From contig JBJHCA010000010.1 of assembly GCA_050485785.1 (NCBI GenBank), positions 1-55,712 of the forward strand: a stretch of 55,712 nt of DNA, written 5' to 3'. Position 1 is the stretch's first letter. Each line of letters opens with the position of its first letter. Below the pieces are notes generated by a model. The model did no database searches. It saw only the letters and a list, made by a program, of their open reading frames with translations, and was not told where the DNA came from. This DNA is from JBJHCA01 sp050485785. Its GTDB lineage: Bacteria; Bacteroidota; Bacteroidia; Chitinophagales; Saprospiraceae. Of the stretch, positions 1-8,382 are shown in pieces. A program made the position numbers and the translations under genes.

Positions 1-793
1 GGTTAGAGCAAGAGTATTCATTGATCACCACAGGCCCTTCATAAAAGCTCAATGTGTCGTGTATGATCTCAACTATGCGCTTTTGAATGAAGTTAAATGT
101 GGCATTACATCCCGAGCCACCCCATACCCGGGCTGCATAAAATGAAAGGGTTACCGAACCACCCGAGGCACCGGTAGCAATATTGGTATTGGTTTGGTAT
201 GTCTGCGTGCCAAAAGTATTTCCACTGCCCTGAAAAACCGGCGTTTGCCCTGACGGACCGGCAATATAAGTGCGCTGATCGGCCATCCAGGCCTGTGTAC
301 CTTGTACAGCAACAAATTCCCAGGTAATGAATGTGTTGAGAACCACATGGCCAGGGTCAATACTGATGGTCATATTACTCTGCTGAAAGTTGGGGTGAAA
401 GCAGGTTGGCACCGGAGTCAAATCCTCAACGGTGGTTACTTCAAAGTTGCGATCACCGGATGCAGAAATTTTGTTGTGGCCGGCAGTATGCCACCAACCC
501 TTTGAATCAGCTCTATGCATCGCCTCGCCTGTACTGACCGTAGTAAGGGTGCCATCCATATTCTGGAACACGCGTTGGTACTTACTGCGCAAATGGATAA
601 GCTCATAGCTGCATTCCAGTTCGGGATTGCTGAGTCGTGTGAGCCCGTATTCAGGATGTTCATGCCATTCAGGAGGCACATCCCGCAGCAGAGGTTCAGC
701 AATTTGCTCCTGAGCATTGACATTAATATGTGCCAGGCAAACAAAAAACACCAGAGACAATAAATGAAAAGACAGCGTAAAAATTGATTTCAT
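1..793 (-). CDS. Secreted protein with lamin-tail-like segment at the window edge (C-terminus cut off)
   Basis: The reading frame opens with ATG at 793 and runs off the left edge, so about 264 N-terminal residues are present. Residues 1-28 form a signal peptide (MKSIFTLSFHLLSLVFFVC, ending near NAQ). The middle has no family I recognise; it is rich in Gly, Thr and Asn and looks like beta-sandwich sequence (ATGASGGSVTLSFYAARVW). The last visible residues, VVINEYSCSN, resemble the opening strand of lamin-tail domains in secreted Bacteroidota proteins (family knowledge, from a short match). A T9SS sorting domain would be expected at the missing end but cannot be seen. A promoter-like pair sits at 860-888. 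The start is chosen because it gives a complete signal peptide. Confidence 0.8.
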   Translation of the reverse strand, partial: MKSIFTLSFHLLSLVFFVCLAHINVNAQEQIAEPLLRDVPPEWHEHPEYGLTRLSNPELECSYELIHLRSKYQRVFQNMDGTLTTVSTGEAMHRADSKGWWHTAGHNKISASGDRNFEVTTVEDLTPVPTCFHPNFQQSNMTISIDPGHVVLNTFITWEFVAVQGTQAWMADQRTYIAGPSGQTPVFQGSGNTFGTQTYQTNTNIATGASGGSVTLSFYAARVWGGSGCNATFNFIQKRIVEIIHDTLSFYEGPVVINEYSCSN

Positions 794-859
794 AATAAAG
801 GATATGGCCATTTTCGGCGGGTTAGGGAGTTGAGGGTATGGATAAAAACAAACATGCCA

Positions 860-888
860 CAAGCTTAACTGACGAGTTTTTTTGACAA
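860..888 (-). promoter_or_regulatory. Promoter-like pair upstream of the secreted protein gene
   Basis: On the minus strand TTG (886-888) is followed after about 18 nt by TAAGCTTG (860-867). This is one mismatch from the Bacteroidota -7 consensus TAnnTTTG. It lies about 67 nt upstream of the ATG at 793. The assignment is inferred from consensus only. Confidence 0.4.
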
Positions 889-1127
889 TATTCCAGTGGG
901 AAATACCCGTACTAAATGTAAGCATGGCAGGCAAAATAGCACATCAACTTTTTCGGATTCTTCAATAATAATAACGGCTTATTTGGGAAAGGGGTAAAAA
1001 TAGGAAATATTCCTTTGAATCCATGGCCTCTTCGGTGTTTTGTTTCGCCGATCATAAAGGGGAGTCTGTTGTTGAAGCGATCTGAATAAAAATTACTCCA
1101 GTGCTTTGCATTAGGAAACCACGTACA

Positions 1128-1139
1128 ACAAAGAGTTAT
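1128..1139 (-). repeat. ATADCTCTTTGT motif, copy 1 (ATAACTCTTTGT)
   Basis: This is a perfect copy in intergenic DNA, 57 nt after the stop of the fructosamine-kinase-like gene and in the same direction as that gene. A run of six T lies immediately upstream and TG follows. Confidence 0.75.
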
Positions 1140-1195
1140 AAAAAATAAAAACACTGCATCTGCCCTCACCTATACCACTGTTGCTACTGCAGCAT

Positions 1196-2053
1196 CTATT
1201 GAAACCGGGAGAAAATCCGCTTGCACGAGGAGGTATAGCCCTCGCCAAAAAGGCGGACATGCACCAGCAGGTAGTAGAGGCTGTAGATCTGAAGTCGTTC
1301 ATCAATGCCGGCCACAGCGGGGATAAGTTCGTGATAATGGCGGAATGTTTCGGGCTGGAAGCCACCAAAAAGCTGCATCATGGCCAAATCCATTTCGTTG
1401 TGGCCATAAAAGCAACAGGCATCTATCAACACCGGACCACGACCAGAGGAAATCCGGTTACCATTCCACAGGTCTCCATGCAGCAATGAGGGTGTTACTT
1501 TTGGAAGCATGGACTGAAACCTGTCGCACAACCGTTCAAATTGTGCCTGATGACCGGAAGTGAAGTGTCCCCGGTTGAAGCATGCTGAAAACAGAGGGAT
1601 AAGGCGGTGGTTGACATAGAAATCATGCCAGTTGCCAAGCCATAAATTGTTTTGTCTGATTCCCCCGATAAAAGTGTCACAATGAAAGCCAAAATCCTGC
1701 GCACCGCTATTGTGCATGTTTGCCAGCTTTTGGCCCACTTCCCTGCCAGATTGACCCTCTGCTGCTCCATTGGCAATGTATTCCATAAACACACAGGAGC
1801 CCCGGGGATGGTGGATTACATCATACACTTGAGGTGCCAGACCGGGAACCGCCTTATGGATTGTGCGGAGGCTTTCGGCCTCTCCAACGGCCATGGCATG
1901 TTGATCGGGATGAGCAAAACATTTGACCACCATGGGATAGGGAGTGCCATCAGCAGAGATTTTGAAAACACCTTGTCCATGACCGCCACCCAGGCTTGAA
2001 GCAGATTGAATAGCCCGACCCTGAAACCGGTTGCACCACGAAGGCAGACCCAT
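1196..2053 (-). CDS. Fructosamine kinase family protein
   Basis: The 285-residue protein has the layout of the fructosamine-3-kinase / ketosamine-kinase family, an aminoglycoside-phosphotransferase-like fold. These enzymes phosphorylate sugar-amine adducts in the cytoplasm so that glycated proteins or metabolites can be repaired. Visible signs are a Gly-rich nucleotide loop (SLGGGHGQGVFKI, about 20-32), MVVKCF with the ATP-binding Lys, CDTFIGGIRQ, the catalytic loop HGDLWNGN, and DACCFYGHNEMDLAMMQLFGG. In relatives the DFG-like position reads IDPAxYYGxREmDLAM; here it is IDACC, so the Asp is kept but its flank differs. The ATG lies 2 bp after the stop of the LytTR regulator, so co-transcription with the two-component pair is likely. 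The N-terminus is somewhat short for the family. Confidence 0.85.
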   Translation of the reverse strand: MGLPSWCNRFQGRAIQSASSLGGGHGQGVFKISADGTPYPMVVKCFAHPDQHAMAVGEAESLRTIHKAVPGLAPQVYDVIHHPRGSCVFMEYIANGAAEGQSGREVGQKLANMHNSGAQDFGFHCDTFIGGIRQNNLWLGNWHDFYVNHRLIPLFSACFNRGHFTSGHQAQFERLCDRFQSMLPKVTPSLLHGDLWNGNRISSGRGPVLIDACCFYGHNEMDLAMMQLFGGFQPETFRHYHELIPAVAGIDERLQIYSLYYLLVHVRLFGEGYTSSCKRIFSRFQ

Positions 2054-2055
2054 GG

Positions 2056-2784
2056 TTACAACCGGTTTTTGTTGATGAGCTCAAGAATCTCATCGCGGTA
2101 GTTTTTTCCTATGGGGAGCTGTTTTTTCTCATTTTTCTCTTTGATCTCTACCATATTTCCAACTATAGCATCAATACGACCAACATGAACGATGTAGGAG
2201 CGATGAATGCGCCGAAAAAAGTTGGAAGGCAGCTTCTCTTCAAGCGCTTTCATGGTGTGCAGGGTAATTACCCGGCCGGTCTCCGTCCTGATGATGACGT
2301 AATCCTTAAGTCCTTCGATGTAGAGTATGTCGGCATAATTGATCTTAACCAGTTTCTTGTCGGCTTTAACAAAAATGAAATCAGCAGCTGCCGACAGCTC
2401 CTCACCGCGTCCGGATTTATTGCGAAGCTCCAGGTATTCGGCAGCCTTCTCAATGGCTTTATCGAAGCGGTCCTTAGCGATGGGCTTAAGAAGGTAATCG
2501 ATTACATTGAGCTCAAATCCCTCGAGGGCATAATTCGGGTAGGCTGTGGTAAAAATAGTAACCGGGGCATCATCCAGGGATTCGAGCAGCTCAAGCCCTG
2601 TCATACCCGGCATCTGAATGTCGAGCAACAGCAGGTCTACATCGGTAGTGGCCAGTTTTTCCTTGGCTTCAATGGCATTACTGCATACACATACCACTTC
2701 CAAATTGTCAGTGGCTGAGGCAAATGTTTCGAGAATCTCTCTGGCCAGTGGCTCGTCATCCACTATCATGGTCCTGATTTTCAT
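2056..2784 (-). CDS. LytTR-family response regulator
   Basis: This is a 242-residue two-domain regulator. Residues 1-120 form a receiver domain: the acidic pair DDEP near the start, the phospho-acceptor Asp in LLLLDIQMPGMTG, and the conserved Lys in LLKPI. From about residue 137 a LytTR DNA-binding domain follows (FIFVKADKKLVKINYADILYIEG, split by YVIIRT, then FFRRIHRSYIVH). It is probably phosphorylated by the kinase encoded just upstream; the two frames overlap by 29 bp (2756-2784), a strong sign of translational coupling. Its targets cannot be read from this window. LytTR regulators in this phylum often act on nearby envelope or transport genes. Confidence 0.95.
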   Translation of the reverse strand: MKIRTMIVDDEPLAREILETFASATDNLEVVCVCSNAIEAKEKLATTDVDLLLLDIQMPGMTGLELLESLDDAPVTIFTTAYPNYALEGFELNVIDYLLKPIAKDRFDKAIEKAAEYLELRNKSGRGEELSAAADFIFVKADKKLVKINYADILYIEGLKDYVIIRTETGRVITLHTMKALEEKLPSNFFRRIHRSYIVHVGRIDAIVGNMVEIKEKNEKKQLPIGKNYRDEILELINKNRL

Positions 2785-3832
2785 CTAACTGGATTTTAAG
2801 GTGAACATTATAGTATTCCGGTTGCTCGTCGATAGTGAGCACATGAACTTTAGGATACAGGAGGTTTAAACGTCGCTTCACATTCACCAATCCTATGCCT
2901 CCGTTCATGATACCTGAAGGTTTGACGAGAGGCTTGCTGTTGCTGATGTAAAAATCGAGCATCTTGTCCTTGATGCCAATAAAAATATGAACATACCCTT
3001 CTTCGATATCGCCCTGCAGGCCATGCTTAAAACTGTTTTCGAGAAAGGGAACAAACATCATGGGCGCAATTAGTTTTCCCGAAGGATCGCCGGCTATTTC
3101 AAATTTGATATCCTTGTTTTTGCCCTGCCGTAGCTGCTCAAGTTCCAAATAATTGCGTACGTAATCCAGCTCTTTGGTGAGGGGTACGCGCTTTTCGTTG
3201 CATTCATACAACATGTATCGCATCATACCGCTCAGCTTGAGCACAATATCCGGAGCTTTGTCTGACTTTTTAAGGGTAAGCGCATACAGGTTGTTGAGTG
3301 TATTGAACAAAAAGTGAGGATTGATCTGAGATTTGAGAAAGCGAAGTTCTGACTGCATGGTCTGTTTTTCGAGCTCCTGCAATTCGCGTTGATGTCTTAT
3401 CCAGTCGGTAACAATTTTCGAAATTGTACTCAAGGCTACTATCAAAAAGGTGCTGATAAAAATGAGCAGCTGATCTTCCACCAGTTGGTCCTGACGCTCT
3501 GGAAAAGGAGCCAGTTTCAGATACAGGAAAAACACCCTGAGGGGTGAAATTACCAAAACCGAAAGCGTCATCAGCGCCAGATAACGGATAAACTGCTTTC
3601 GGGCCAGAAAAGTGGGGATCAGGTAGAACAGGTTGAAGTAAACCACCACTGCATAGCAGGCTACATTGATCAGCTCAATTCCAAAGCTGAAGAGGTATCC
3701 GTTCCTGGGGCCTCCAATCAATGTAAACGTAAGAAGATAGCCTAACCAAAAGGCAGCATGGTAAACCACACGTTTCGAAAAAAAACGATACAAAGCACCG
3801 ATCAATTGGTGGGCAAGCTGCGTGATATCCAT
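2756..3832 (-). CDS. LytS-type sensor histidine kinase
   Basis: The 358-residue membrane kinase has four predicted transmembrane helices in its first 140 residues. A linker (RELQELEKQTMQSELRFLKS) follows, then the His_kinase box with the phospho-accepting His in QINPHFLFNTLNNLYAL. The ATP-binding region includes PMMFVPFLENSFKHG (N box) and GGIGLVNVKRRL (G box). There is no periplasmic sensor domain, so signal sensing is probably within the membrane helices. The gene overlaps the 3' LytTR regulator gene by 29 bp and is its evident partner. The start gives an N-terminal amphipathic segment before the first helix, as is usual for the family. Confidence 0.95.
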   Translation of the reverse strand: MDITQLAHQLIGALYRFFSKRVVYHAAFWLGYLLTFTLIGGPRNGYLFSFGIELINVACYAVVVYFNLFYLIPTFLARKQFIRYLALMTLSVLVISPLRVFFLYLKLAPFPERQDQLVEDQLLIFISTFLIVALSTISKIVTDWIRHQRELQELEKQTMQSELRFLKSQINPHFLFNTLNNLYALTLKKSDKAPDIVLKLSGMMRYMLYECNEKRVPLTKELDYVRNYLELEQLRQGKNKDIKFEIAGDPSGKLIAPMMFVPFLENSFKHGLQGDIEEGYVHIFIGIKDKMLDFYISNSKPLVKPSGIMNGGIGLVNVKRRLNLLYPKVHVLTIDEQPEYYNVHLKIQLDENQDHDSG

Positions 3833-3932
3833 AAATTGGATTGTGTTTGCAAAATAGGTGTAATTTTATCAAACACCCTAATCATTGGGATGAACCGGAT
3901 GGAATTCAGGACTACCAACACCCGGTAAAGGA

Positions 3933-5081
3933 TTAACGGGCAGCTTTAACCGGTGGATGATCAACTATGAACCTGACGAGATCTTCCGGATCATCACAGC
4001 ACCTGAGCAGATCAAAATAAGGATGACCGTAAGCAAACTGACGCAGCATGGGATAGATCAGCGTTTCTATTTCATACCGGTGGCTGCTGAGGAAACACAT
4101 GGGGCTGTAATAACCAAAGGTTCCATAATGATTTTGGGCTGTATCCATAAAAATTTCCTGCAGCGTGCCTGCACTTCCCGGAGCATAAACCACCCCGTAA
4201 ATGCTGATGCCCAATAATGTGTCCTCCCGGATACTGTTGGAAAAGTACTTGGCAATATGGCTGGCAAAAACATTACTGGGCTCATGTCCGTAAAACCATG
4301 TAGGTATGGCCAGATTTTCAGTACCTTTCGGAAATGCCTCCAGTACACGTATACCGGCATCATTGTAATCTGCATGGACATAACCTGGTGCTGCAGCAAG
4401 TATTCCAAGTGCCTTCAAAATGCTGCTTTCGTCATATCCCGAAAGCCACGCACCCAGATTTCCAGCCTCCATGATGCCGGGACCACCTCCGGTAGCCACG
4501 AAATAGCCTTTTTTTGCCAGCCTGTGTGCCAGTATTGCAGTTTTAGTAAACCAGGGATCTGTCCGCAATGTGCTGTGCCCACCCATGATTCCAACCACCC
4601 TGCGTTTTCCGGCACCATTGGAGTTGTTTTCAAGCAGACGCGACAGAGCCATGTCAATGGCATGATCGTGAATCCGCTGCGCAAGGGCTTCAGTAACAGG
4701 CGGGTTATGTCTGTATTCACTGAAATGCTCGTAAATGGCCAGGTCAACACTGTGGTCATGAGAATGTCGTTCCAGGCCCAGTAGTTCCTGCCACGTATAC
4801 AGATGGCTGCGATAAGGCTGGTAGGGCAGTCCGGTAATTTTTGGGAAAACCACAGCCCCCTTTTTCTGCAGTTTTTTGGATACCCCGTCGGGAAACCTGC
4901 ATCCCAGCCAGGTAGTGTGTTTACACTGTAAATATTCCCAGTCAATGTTTTCTTCCCTCAGGTCCAGATCAATCACAGTGGTGTGGCTCAAATCAGGACA
5001 ATGCGCTCTCAACGCACCGATATCCATGATCTCAAGGGGTTTCCTTTTTCCTGAAATGCGCATAGGCGGGTTTTTGCGCAT
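3933..5081 (-). CDS. LOG-like Rossmann-fold protein (TIGR00725 / lysine-decarboxylase-like superfamily)
   Basis: The 382-residue protein carries the signature of the LOG/DprA-like Rossmann superfamily in its C-terminal two thirds: VVGIMGGHS, the long Gly loop ATGGGPGIMEAGNLGAW, and PGSAGTLQEIF, which corresponds to the family PGGxGTxxE with Gly to Ser. Members hydrolyse nucleotide 5'-monophosphates or bind nucleotides, but function varies, so no substrate is assigned. About 150 N-terminal residues are not part of the core and are unfamiliar. Just upstream on the minus strand TATCTTTA (5084-5091) resembles a -7 element; if it is used, Met7 (5063) would be a better start than Met1. The gene is divergent from the lipoprotein gene at 5143. 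Confidence 0.75.
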   Translation of the reverse strand: MRKNPPMRISGKRKPLEIMDIGALRAHCPDLSHTTVIDLDLREENIDWEYLQCKHTTWLGCRFPDGVSKKLQKKGAVVFPKITGLPYQPYRSHLYTWQELLGLERHSHDHSVDLAIYEHFSEYRHNPPVTEALAQRIHDHAIDMALSRLLENNSNGAGKRRVVGIMGGHSTLRTDPWFTKTAILAHRLAKKGYFVATGGGPGIMEAGNLGAWLSGYDESSILKALGILAAAPGYVHADYNDAGIRVLEAFPKGTENLAIPTWFYGHEPSNVFASHIAKYFSNSIREDTLLGISIYGVVYAPGSAGTLQEIFMDTAQNHYGTFGYYSPMCFLSSHRYEIETLIYPMLRQFAYGHPYFDLLRCCDDPEDLVRFIVDHPPVKAAR

Positions 5082-5118
5082 AAAGATAGGAATCCGCAGT
5101 GGGCATGCAAGATTGTGT

Positions 5119-5126
5119 TACCTTTG
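5119..5126 (+). promoter_or_regulatory. -7 element TACCTTTG upstream of the beta-helix lipoprotein
   Basis: This is an exact TAnnTTTG match, 16 nt before the ATG at 5143. No clear -33 TTTG is seen at the usual distance. The same octamer precedes rpsO, nfu, the transaldolase and the SRP RNA. Confidence 0.55.
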
Positions 5127-5142
5127 CCGTTAATTCCCAGGT

Positions 5143-6609
5143 ATGCGGTTTTTTTTTTGGATAACTCTTTGTGGGCTTTTGTCATGGATGTTGGCATCGT
5201 GCAGCAAAAATGATCCGATTACCGATCCCTCGGCAAGGCTGTTGTTCAGTACCGATACCCTGCGGTTCGATACCGTGTTTACGTCCAGAGGTTCTGCAAC
5301 CCGCATTCTCAAAGCTTACAATCCTTATAATCGCCCGCTCATTATTGAACAAGTGGGCATCGAAGCCCAGGGCCACAACTTTTTCAGGATCAATGTTGAC
5401 GGAGTTCCAGGTAATCAGTTCAACCCCATCGAAGTAGCCCCAAACGATTCGATGTACATTTTTGCCGAAGTGACAATAGACCCGGATATGCCTCTCAGTG
5501 TCAGCCCGTTTGTGATTGCTGATCTGTTGTATTTTTATGTCAATGGCAACAGGCAGAATGTGGTACTGGAAGCCTGGGGGCAAAATGCCAATTATATCGG
5601 CAGTAAAAGCGGTGCCAGCCTGCTGAGTTGCCAGTTTGGAACTTACACATTCGACGATCCCAAGCCCTACGTTATTTACGGTGTATTGGTAGTAGACAGC
5701 TGTACACTTGAACTTCCTCCCGATACGCGGATATACGTCCACGGAGGCCTGGGCAGAATAGACGGCCAGTTTTACAACGATGGCATACTTTATTTTGGCC
5801 AATATGGCAAACTGAACTCTTCCGGAACCGTCAATCAACCGGTAATCATTCGTGGTGACAGGCTTGAACCTGAATATGACGAGATCACCGGCCAGTGGGC
5901 CGGGATAATTCTGGGTCCGGGAAGTACCGGTCATCAGGTTAAACACACCACGATCAGAAATTCCATTGTAGGCATTCGGGTTGATTCTGCTGCAGTACTC
6001 GATATTCGCAACAGCCGTATTCACAACACCCAGGGAAGTAACCTGCTGGCTTTAAATGCCACCATTTATGCCGAAAACTGCCTGTTTTTTTCGAGTGATG
6101 GCGGTAACAATGTCCAACTGGAGCAAGGTGGGCACTATACGTTCAATTATTGCACAATGGCCGGGTTCTCGTTTGTTCCCTTCATCGGACATTCAGATCC
6201 GGTGCTGAGAATGACCAATTTCCGCTGCCTTAATGCATCTTGCAGCAATATTATACCCTCTGCCCTTACTACAAACTTTACTAATTGCGTCATTTACGGT
6301 AACCGTCTCGATGAAATTCTCATGATTGACGGCGGTGAACAGATCCCTTTTAATTATCAGTTTTCCCATTCCGTGGTTAAGATCCGCGACCTGGGTGTCG
6401 GGGACTATTTCCCCACTTTTATTGACGACTGCATCAATTGTCTTGTCAATAAGGATCCGGGATTTGAAGACCCCGTAGAAATGAACTACCGTCCGGATTC
6501 AACTTCCGTTCTTTTTGAAAGTGCTCTTCCCATTTCGTCAATCATGGTGGATATTGATGAGCAACCCCGCAATTCACTGAGCCCGACTATCGGGGCTTAT
6601 GAGTTTTAA
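5143..6609 (+). CDS. Lipoprotein with right-handed parallel beta-helix
   Basis: The 488-residue exported protein starts with a lipoprotein signal whose lipobox is MLASC, placing the acylated Cys at residue 20. A C-terminal region of short strands with repeated TTIRNSIVGIRV and IRNSRIHNTQG patterns indicates a right-handed parallel beta-helix. The last residues, IGAYEF after DIDEQPR, match the ending of the choice-of-anchor Q beta-helix group (family knowledge). The N-terminal 150 residues look like an Ig-like beta sandwich. It probably sits on the outer membrane and binds glycans or proteins, but no catalytic residues are evident. The signal-peptide codons contain a perfect ATADCTCTTTGT copy (5161-5172), read as ITLC. 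Confidence 0.85.
   Translation: MRFFFWITLCGLLSWMLASCSKNDPITDPSARLLFSTDTLRFDTVFTSRGSATRILKAYNPYNRPLIIEQVGIEAQGHNFFRINVDGVPGNQFNPIEVAPNDSMYIFAEVTIDPDMPLSVSPFVIADLLYFYVNGNRQNVVLEAWGQNANYIGSKSGASLLSCQFGTYTFDDPKPYVIYGVLVVDSCTLELPPDTRIYVHGGLGRIDGQFYNDGILYFGQYGKLNSSGTVNQPVIIRGDRLEPEYDEITGQWAGIILGPGSTGHQVKHTTIRNSIVGIRVDSAAVLDIRNSRIHNTQGSNLLALNATIYAENCLFFSSDGGNNVQLEQGGHYTFNYCTMAGFSFVPFIGHSDPVLRMTNFRCLNASCSNIIPSALTTNFTNCVIYGNRLDEILMIDGGEQIPFNYQFSHSVVKIRDLGVGDYFPTFIDDCINCLVNKDPGFEDPVEMNYRPDSTSVLFESALPISSIMVDIDEQPRNSLSPTIGAYEF
5161..5172 (+). repeat. ATADCTCTTTGT motif, copy 2 (ATAACTCTTTGT)
   Basis: This is a perfect copy inside the signal-peptide codons of the gene at 5143, 18 nt after the start codon and in the gene's direction. 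A run of ten T ends 2 nt upstream and GGG follows. Confidence 0.8.
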
Positions 6610-6702
6610 ACTTTACCATGGTAATCTGCCCCTTGAGCCACTGATTTCATCAGAAGATTGTACATGTTGGTTTCGGTCTGACCGATTTCGGATTAAAGCA
6701 AG

Positions 6703-7452
6703 CTAAAGAAACCACTCCATGAGCGCAAGAGGTTTCAGGGCATTTTTTTCATCTCCTGTTACATCGTGTTCAATATTGCCTCGATGCATGTGAATCAGAC
6801 GGTCACCATACCGGAGGGCATCCTGCATGTTATGCGTTACCCAAAGGCAAGTGATCCCGTGCTTTCGGATTTCTTCATTGGCCAGCTTCATAATATGCCG
6901 GGCTACCCTGGGATCCAGTGCAGCCGTAGGCTCATCGAGCAACAGCAGTTCCGGCGGATCGTACATGGCCATTAGCAGCGCTAGTACCTGCCGTTGCCCA
7001 CCTGATAACTGGTTTACCGGCTGATGTAATTTATTCTCAAGATTTAAACCAACAGGCATCAGCCGCTTGCTGATATCCGATTCGAATTGCCGGTCGATCC
7101 CTATGCTGAGGCCATGTTTTTTGCGGCGCAGTGCAGCCAGCCTGAAATTTTCGAGAATAGTGAGGGCGGGTGCAGTGCCTGCAACAGGATCCTGAAAAAG
7201 GCGGGCAATAAAGCTTGCTCTTCGGTAAACTGGCAGGGTGGTTATGTTATTATTGTTCAGAATAATGGTTCCACCATCGGAAATCAGGCTCCCTGCAATA
7301 CAGTTGAGCAGGGTAGATTTTCCGCTTCCGTTTCCGCCAATAACCGTCACAAAACTGCCCCGCGTGATGGTTAGATTGACCTTGTTCAATGCCGTGACCC
7401 ATTCGTTTTCGCCCTGCCTGAATCGCTTATGGAGTTGAATGATCTGTAGCAT
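6703..7452 (-). CDS. ABC transporter ATP-binding protein
   Basis: The 249-residue ATPase has Walker A GGNGSGKSTLLN (about 39-50), a Q loop around LFQDPVAGT, the signature LSGGQRQVLALLMAM, Walker B LLLLDEPTAALDP and the switch His in WVTHNMQ. It energises the importer whose permease and binding protein are encoded directly upstream. The ATG lies 3 bp after the permease stop. In this transporter group (binding protein of the PF04392 type) ligands may be aromatic amino acids or other small molecules, but the substrate is not predictable here. It acts at the cytoplasmic face of the inner membrane. Confidence 0.93.
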   Translation of the reverse strand: MLQIIQLHKRFRQGENEWVTALNKVNLTITRGSFVTVIGGNGSGKSTLLNCIAGSLISDGGTIILNNNNITTLPVYRRASFIARLFQDPVAGTAPALTILENFRLAALRRKKHGLSIGIDRQFESDISKRLMPVGLNLENKLHQPVNQLSGGQRQVLALLMAMYDPPELLLLDEPTAALDPRVARHIMKLANEEIRKHGITCLWVTHNMQDALRYGDRLIHMHRGNIEHDVTGDEKNALKPLALMEWFL

Positions 7453-7455
7453 GAC

Positions 7456-8382
7456 TTAATCGGGTTGAATTCTGCGTTTAACACCGGGAAGCATGTTGGG
7501 AAGTCCAACCAGTAGTATCACCAACACGGCAGTAAGCAGTTTTAGCCAAAGTGGATCAATGCCCGCACTCAATGCTCCGGTCAGGATCATCCTGAATACA
7601 ATAGATCCGGCCAATACTCCTGCAAGACGCCACAATATAGCTTTCAATCCAAGCAGATTCATCAGGCTTTCTCCTATCATTACTGCTCCTAAACCTATAA
7701 TCACAATGCCTATTCCCATGTTGATATCGGCAAACCCCTGCAACTGCACCATGAGAAATCCGCTTATTGCGGTAAATGCATTGGCAATGGCCAGTCCGGT
7801 TACTTTGAAAGCATTGGCCCTGATACCAAGATTGCGGGCCATATTGAAATTATTGCCCGTAGCCCGCATTGCCAGGCCAAAATCGGTTCTCAGTAACCAC
7901 CAAAGGAACAACACCGCCAGCAGTATGATCCCGCATAAGGCAAAAAGCTCGTTAAAGGTACTTTGCCCAAAAAATGTTATCCACCTAAAAATACTGTCCG
8001 AAACCTGTGTCAGGGGAATGTTAGACCTTCCCATGATGGCGAGATTAACAGAATACAATCCCGTCATCACCAATATGCCACTTAGCAAGCTGTTGAGCCT
8101 CATACCTGTGTGGATAAGGCCGGTAAGCATACCGGCTATGGCACCACCTGCCATGGCCAGGAGAAGGATAACCGGAAGTGGCCAGCCTGCTATGAGACCT
8201 GTGGCAGTTATGGCTGCTCCGGTGGTGTAACTTCCGTCAGTGGTGATATCGGGAAAATTAAAAATGCGAAGGGAAATGAAGATTCCCAAACACATGGCTG
8301 ACAAGGCCAAACCGATGGCTATGGCTGACAGATAAATCAAACTACAGTGTTTTGATCGATACAAAATGAGGGCCAGGCTCAA
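7456..8382 (-). CDS. ABC transporter permease (BPD_transp_2 family)
   Basis: The 308-residue inner-membrane protein is almost entirely hydrophobic, with about eight or nine helices. The stretch GIFISLRIFNFPDITTDGSY is typical of permeases of the branched-chain-amino-acid / LivH superfamily that pair with PF04392 binding proteins. MARNLGIRANAFKVTGLAIANA is the cytoplasmic coupling loop that contacts the ATPase. The start at 8382 is kept because helix 1 would be incomplete with any later Met. The 5' end overlaps the upstream binding-protein gene by 41 bp, and the 3' end is 3 bp from the ATPase gene, so the three genes form one operon. Confidence 0.9.
   Translation of the reverse strand: MSLALILYRSKHCSLIYLSAIAIGLALSAMCLGIFISLRIFNFPDITTDGSYTTGAAITATGLIAGWPLPVILLLAMAGGAIAGMLTGLIHTGMRLNSLLSGILVMTGLYSVNLAIMGRSNIPLTQVSDSIFRWITFFGQSTFNELFALCGIILLAVLFLWWLLRTDFGLAMRATGNNFNMARNLGIRANAFKVTGLAIANAFTAISGFLMVQLQGFADINMGIGIVIIGLGAVMIGESLMNLLGLKAILWRLAGVLAGSIVFRMILTGALSAGIDPLWLKLLTAVLVILLVGLPNMLPGVKRRIQPD

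Larger units (their letters stand above)
794..1195. other. 402-bp intergenic stretch without a supported gene
   Basis: The stretch separates the fructosamine-kinase-like gene from the next minus-strand gene. It holds the promoter-like pair at 860-888 and a perfect ATADCTCTTTGT copy at 1128-1139. An 85-codon minus-strand frame (912-1169) begins with a hydrophobic stretch, but the rest is basic, low-complexity sequence with no recognisable family, so it is not called. I see no RNA gene here. Confidence 0.6.

Noticed and set aside
912..1169. 85-codon minus-strand frame beginning MRADAVFLFFITLCC, like a signal peptide
   Set aside because: The rest of the frame is basic low-complexity sequence, there is no promoter at its start, and the signal-like part is explained by the motif copy at 1128.
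5161..5172. The 12-bp motif as a Bacteroidota -7 promoter element
   Set aside because: The spacing between TA and TTTG is 4 nt instead of 2, several copies lie inside genes, and canonical TAnnTTTG elements are present separately.
6613..6624. Perfect 12-bp palindrome TTACCATGGTAA just after a stop codon
   Set aside because: No loop and no T run, so it is not a terminator; single occurrence with no other support for a binding site.
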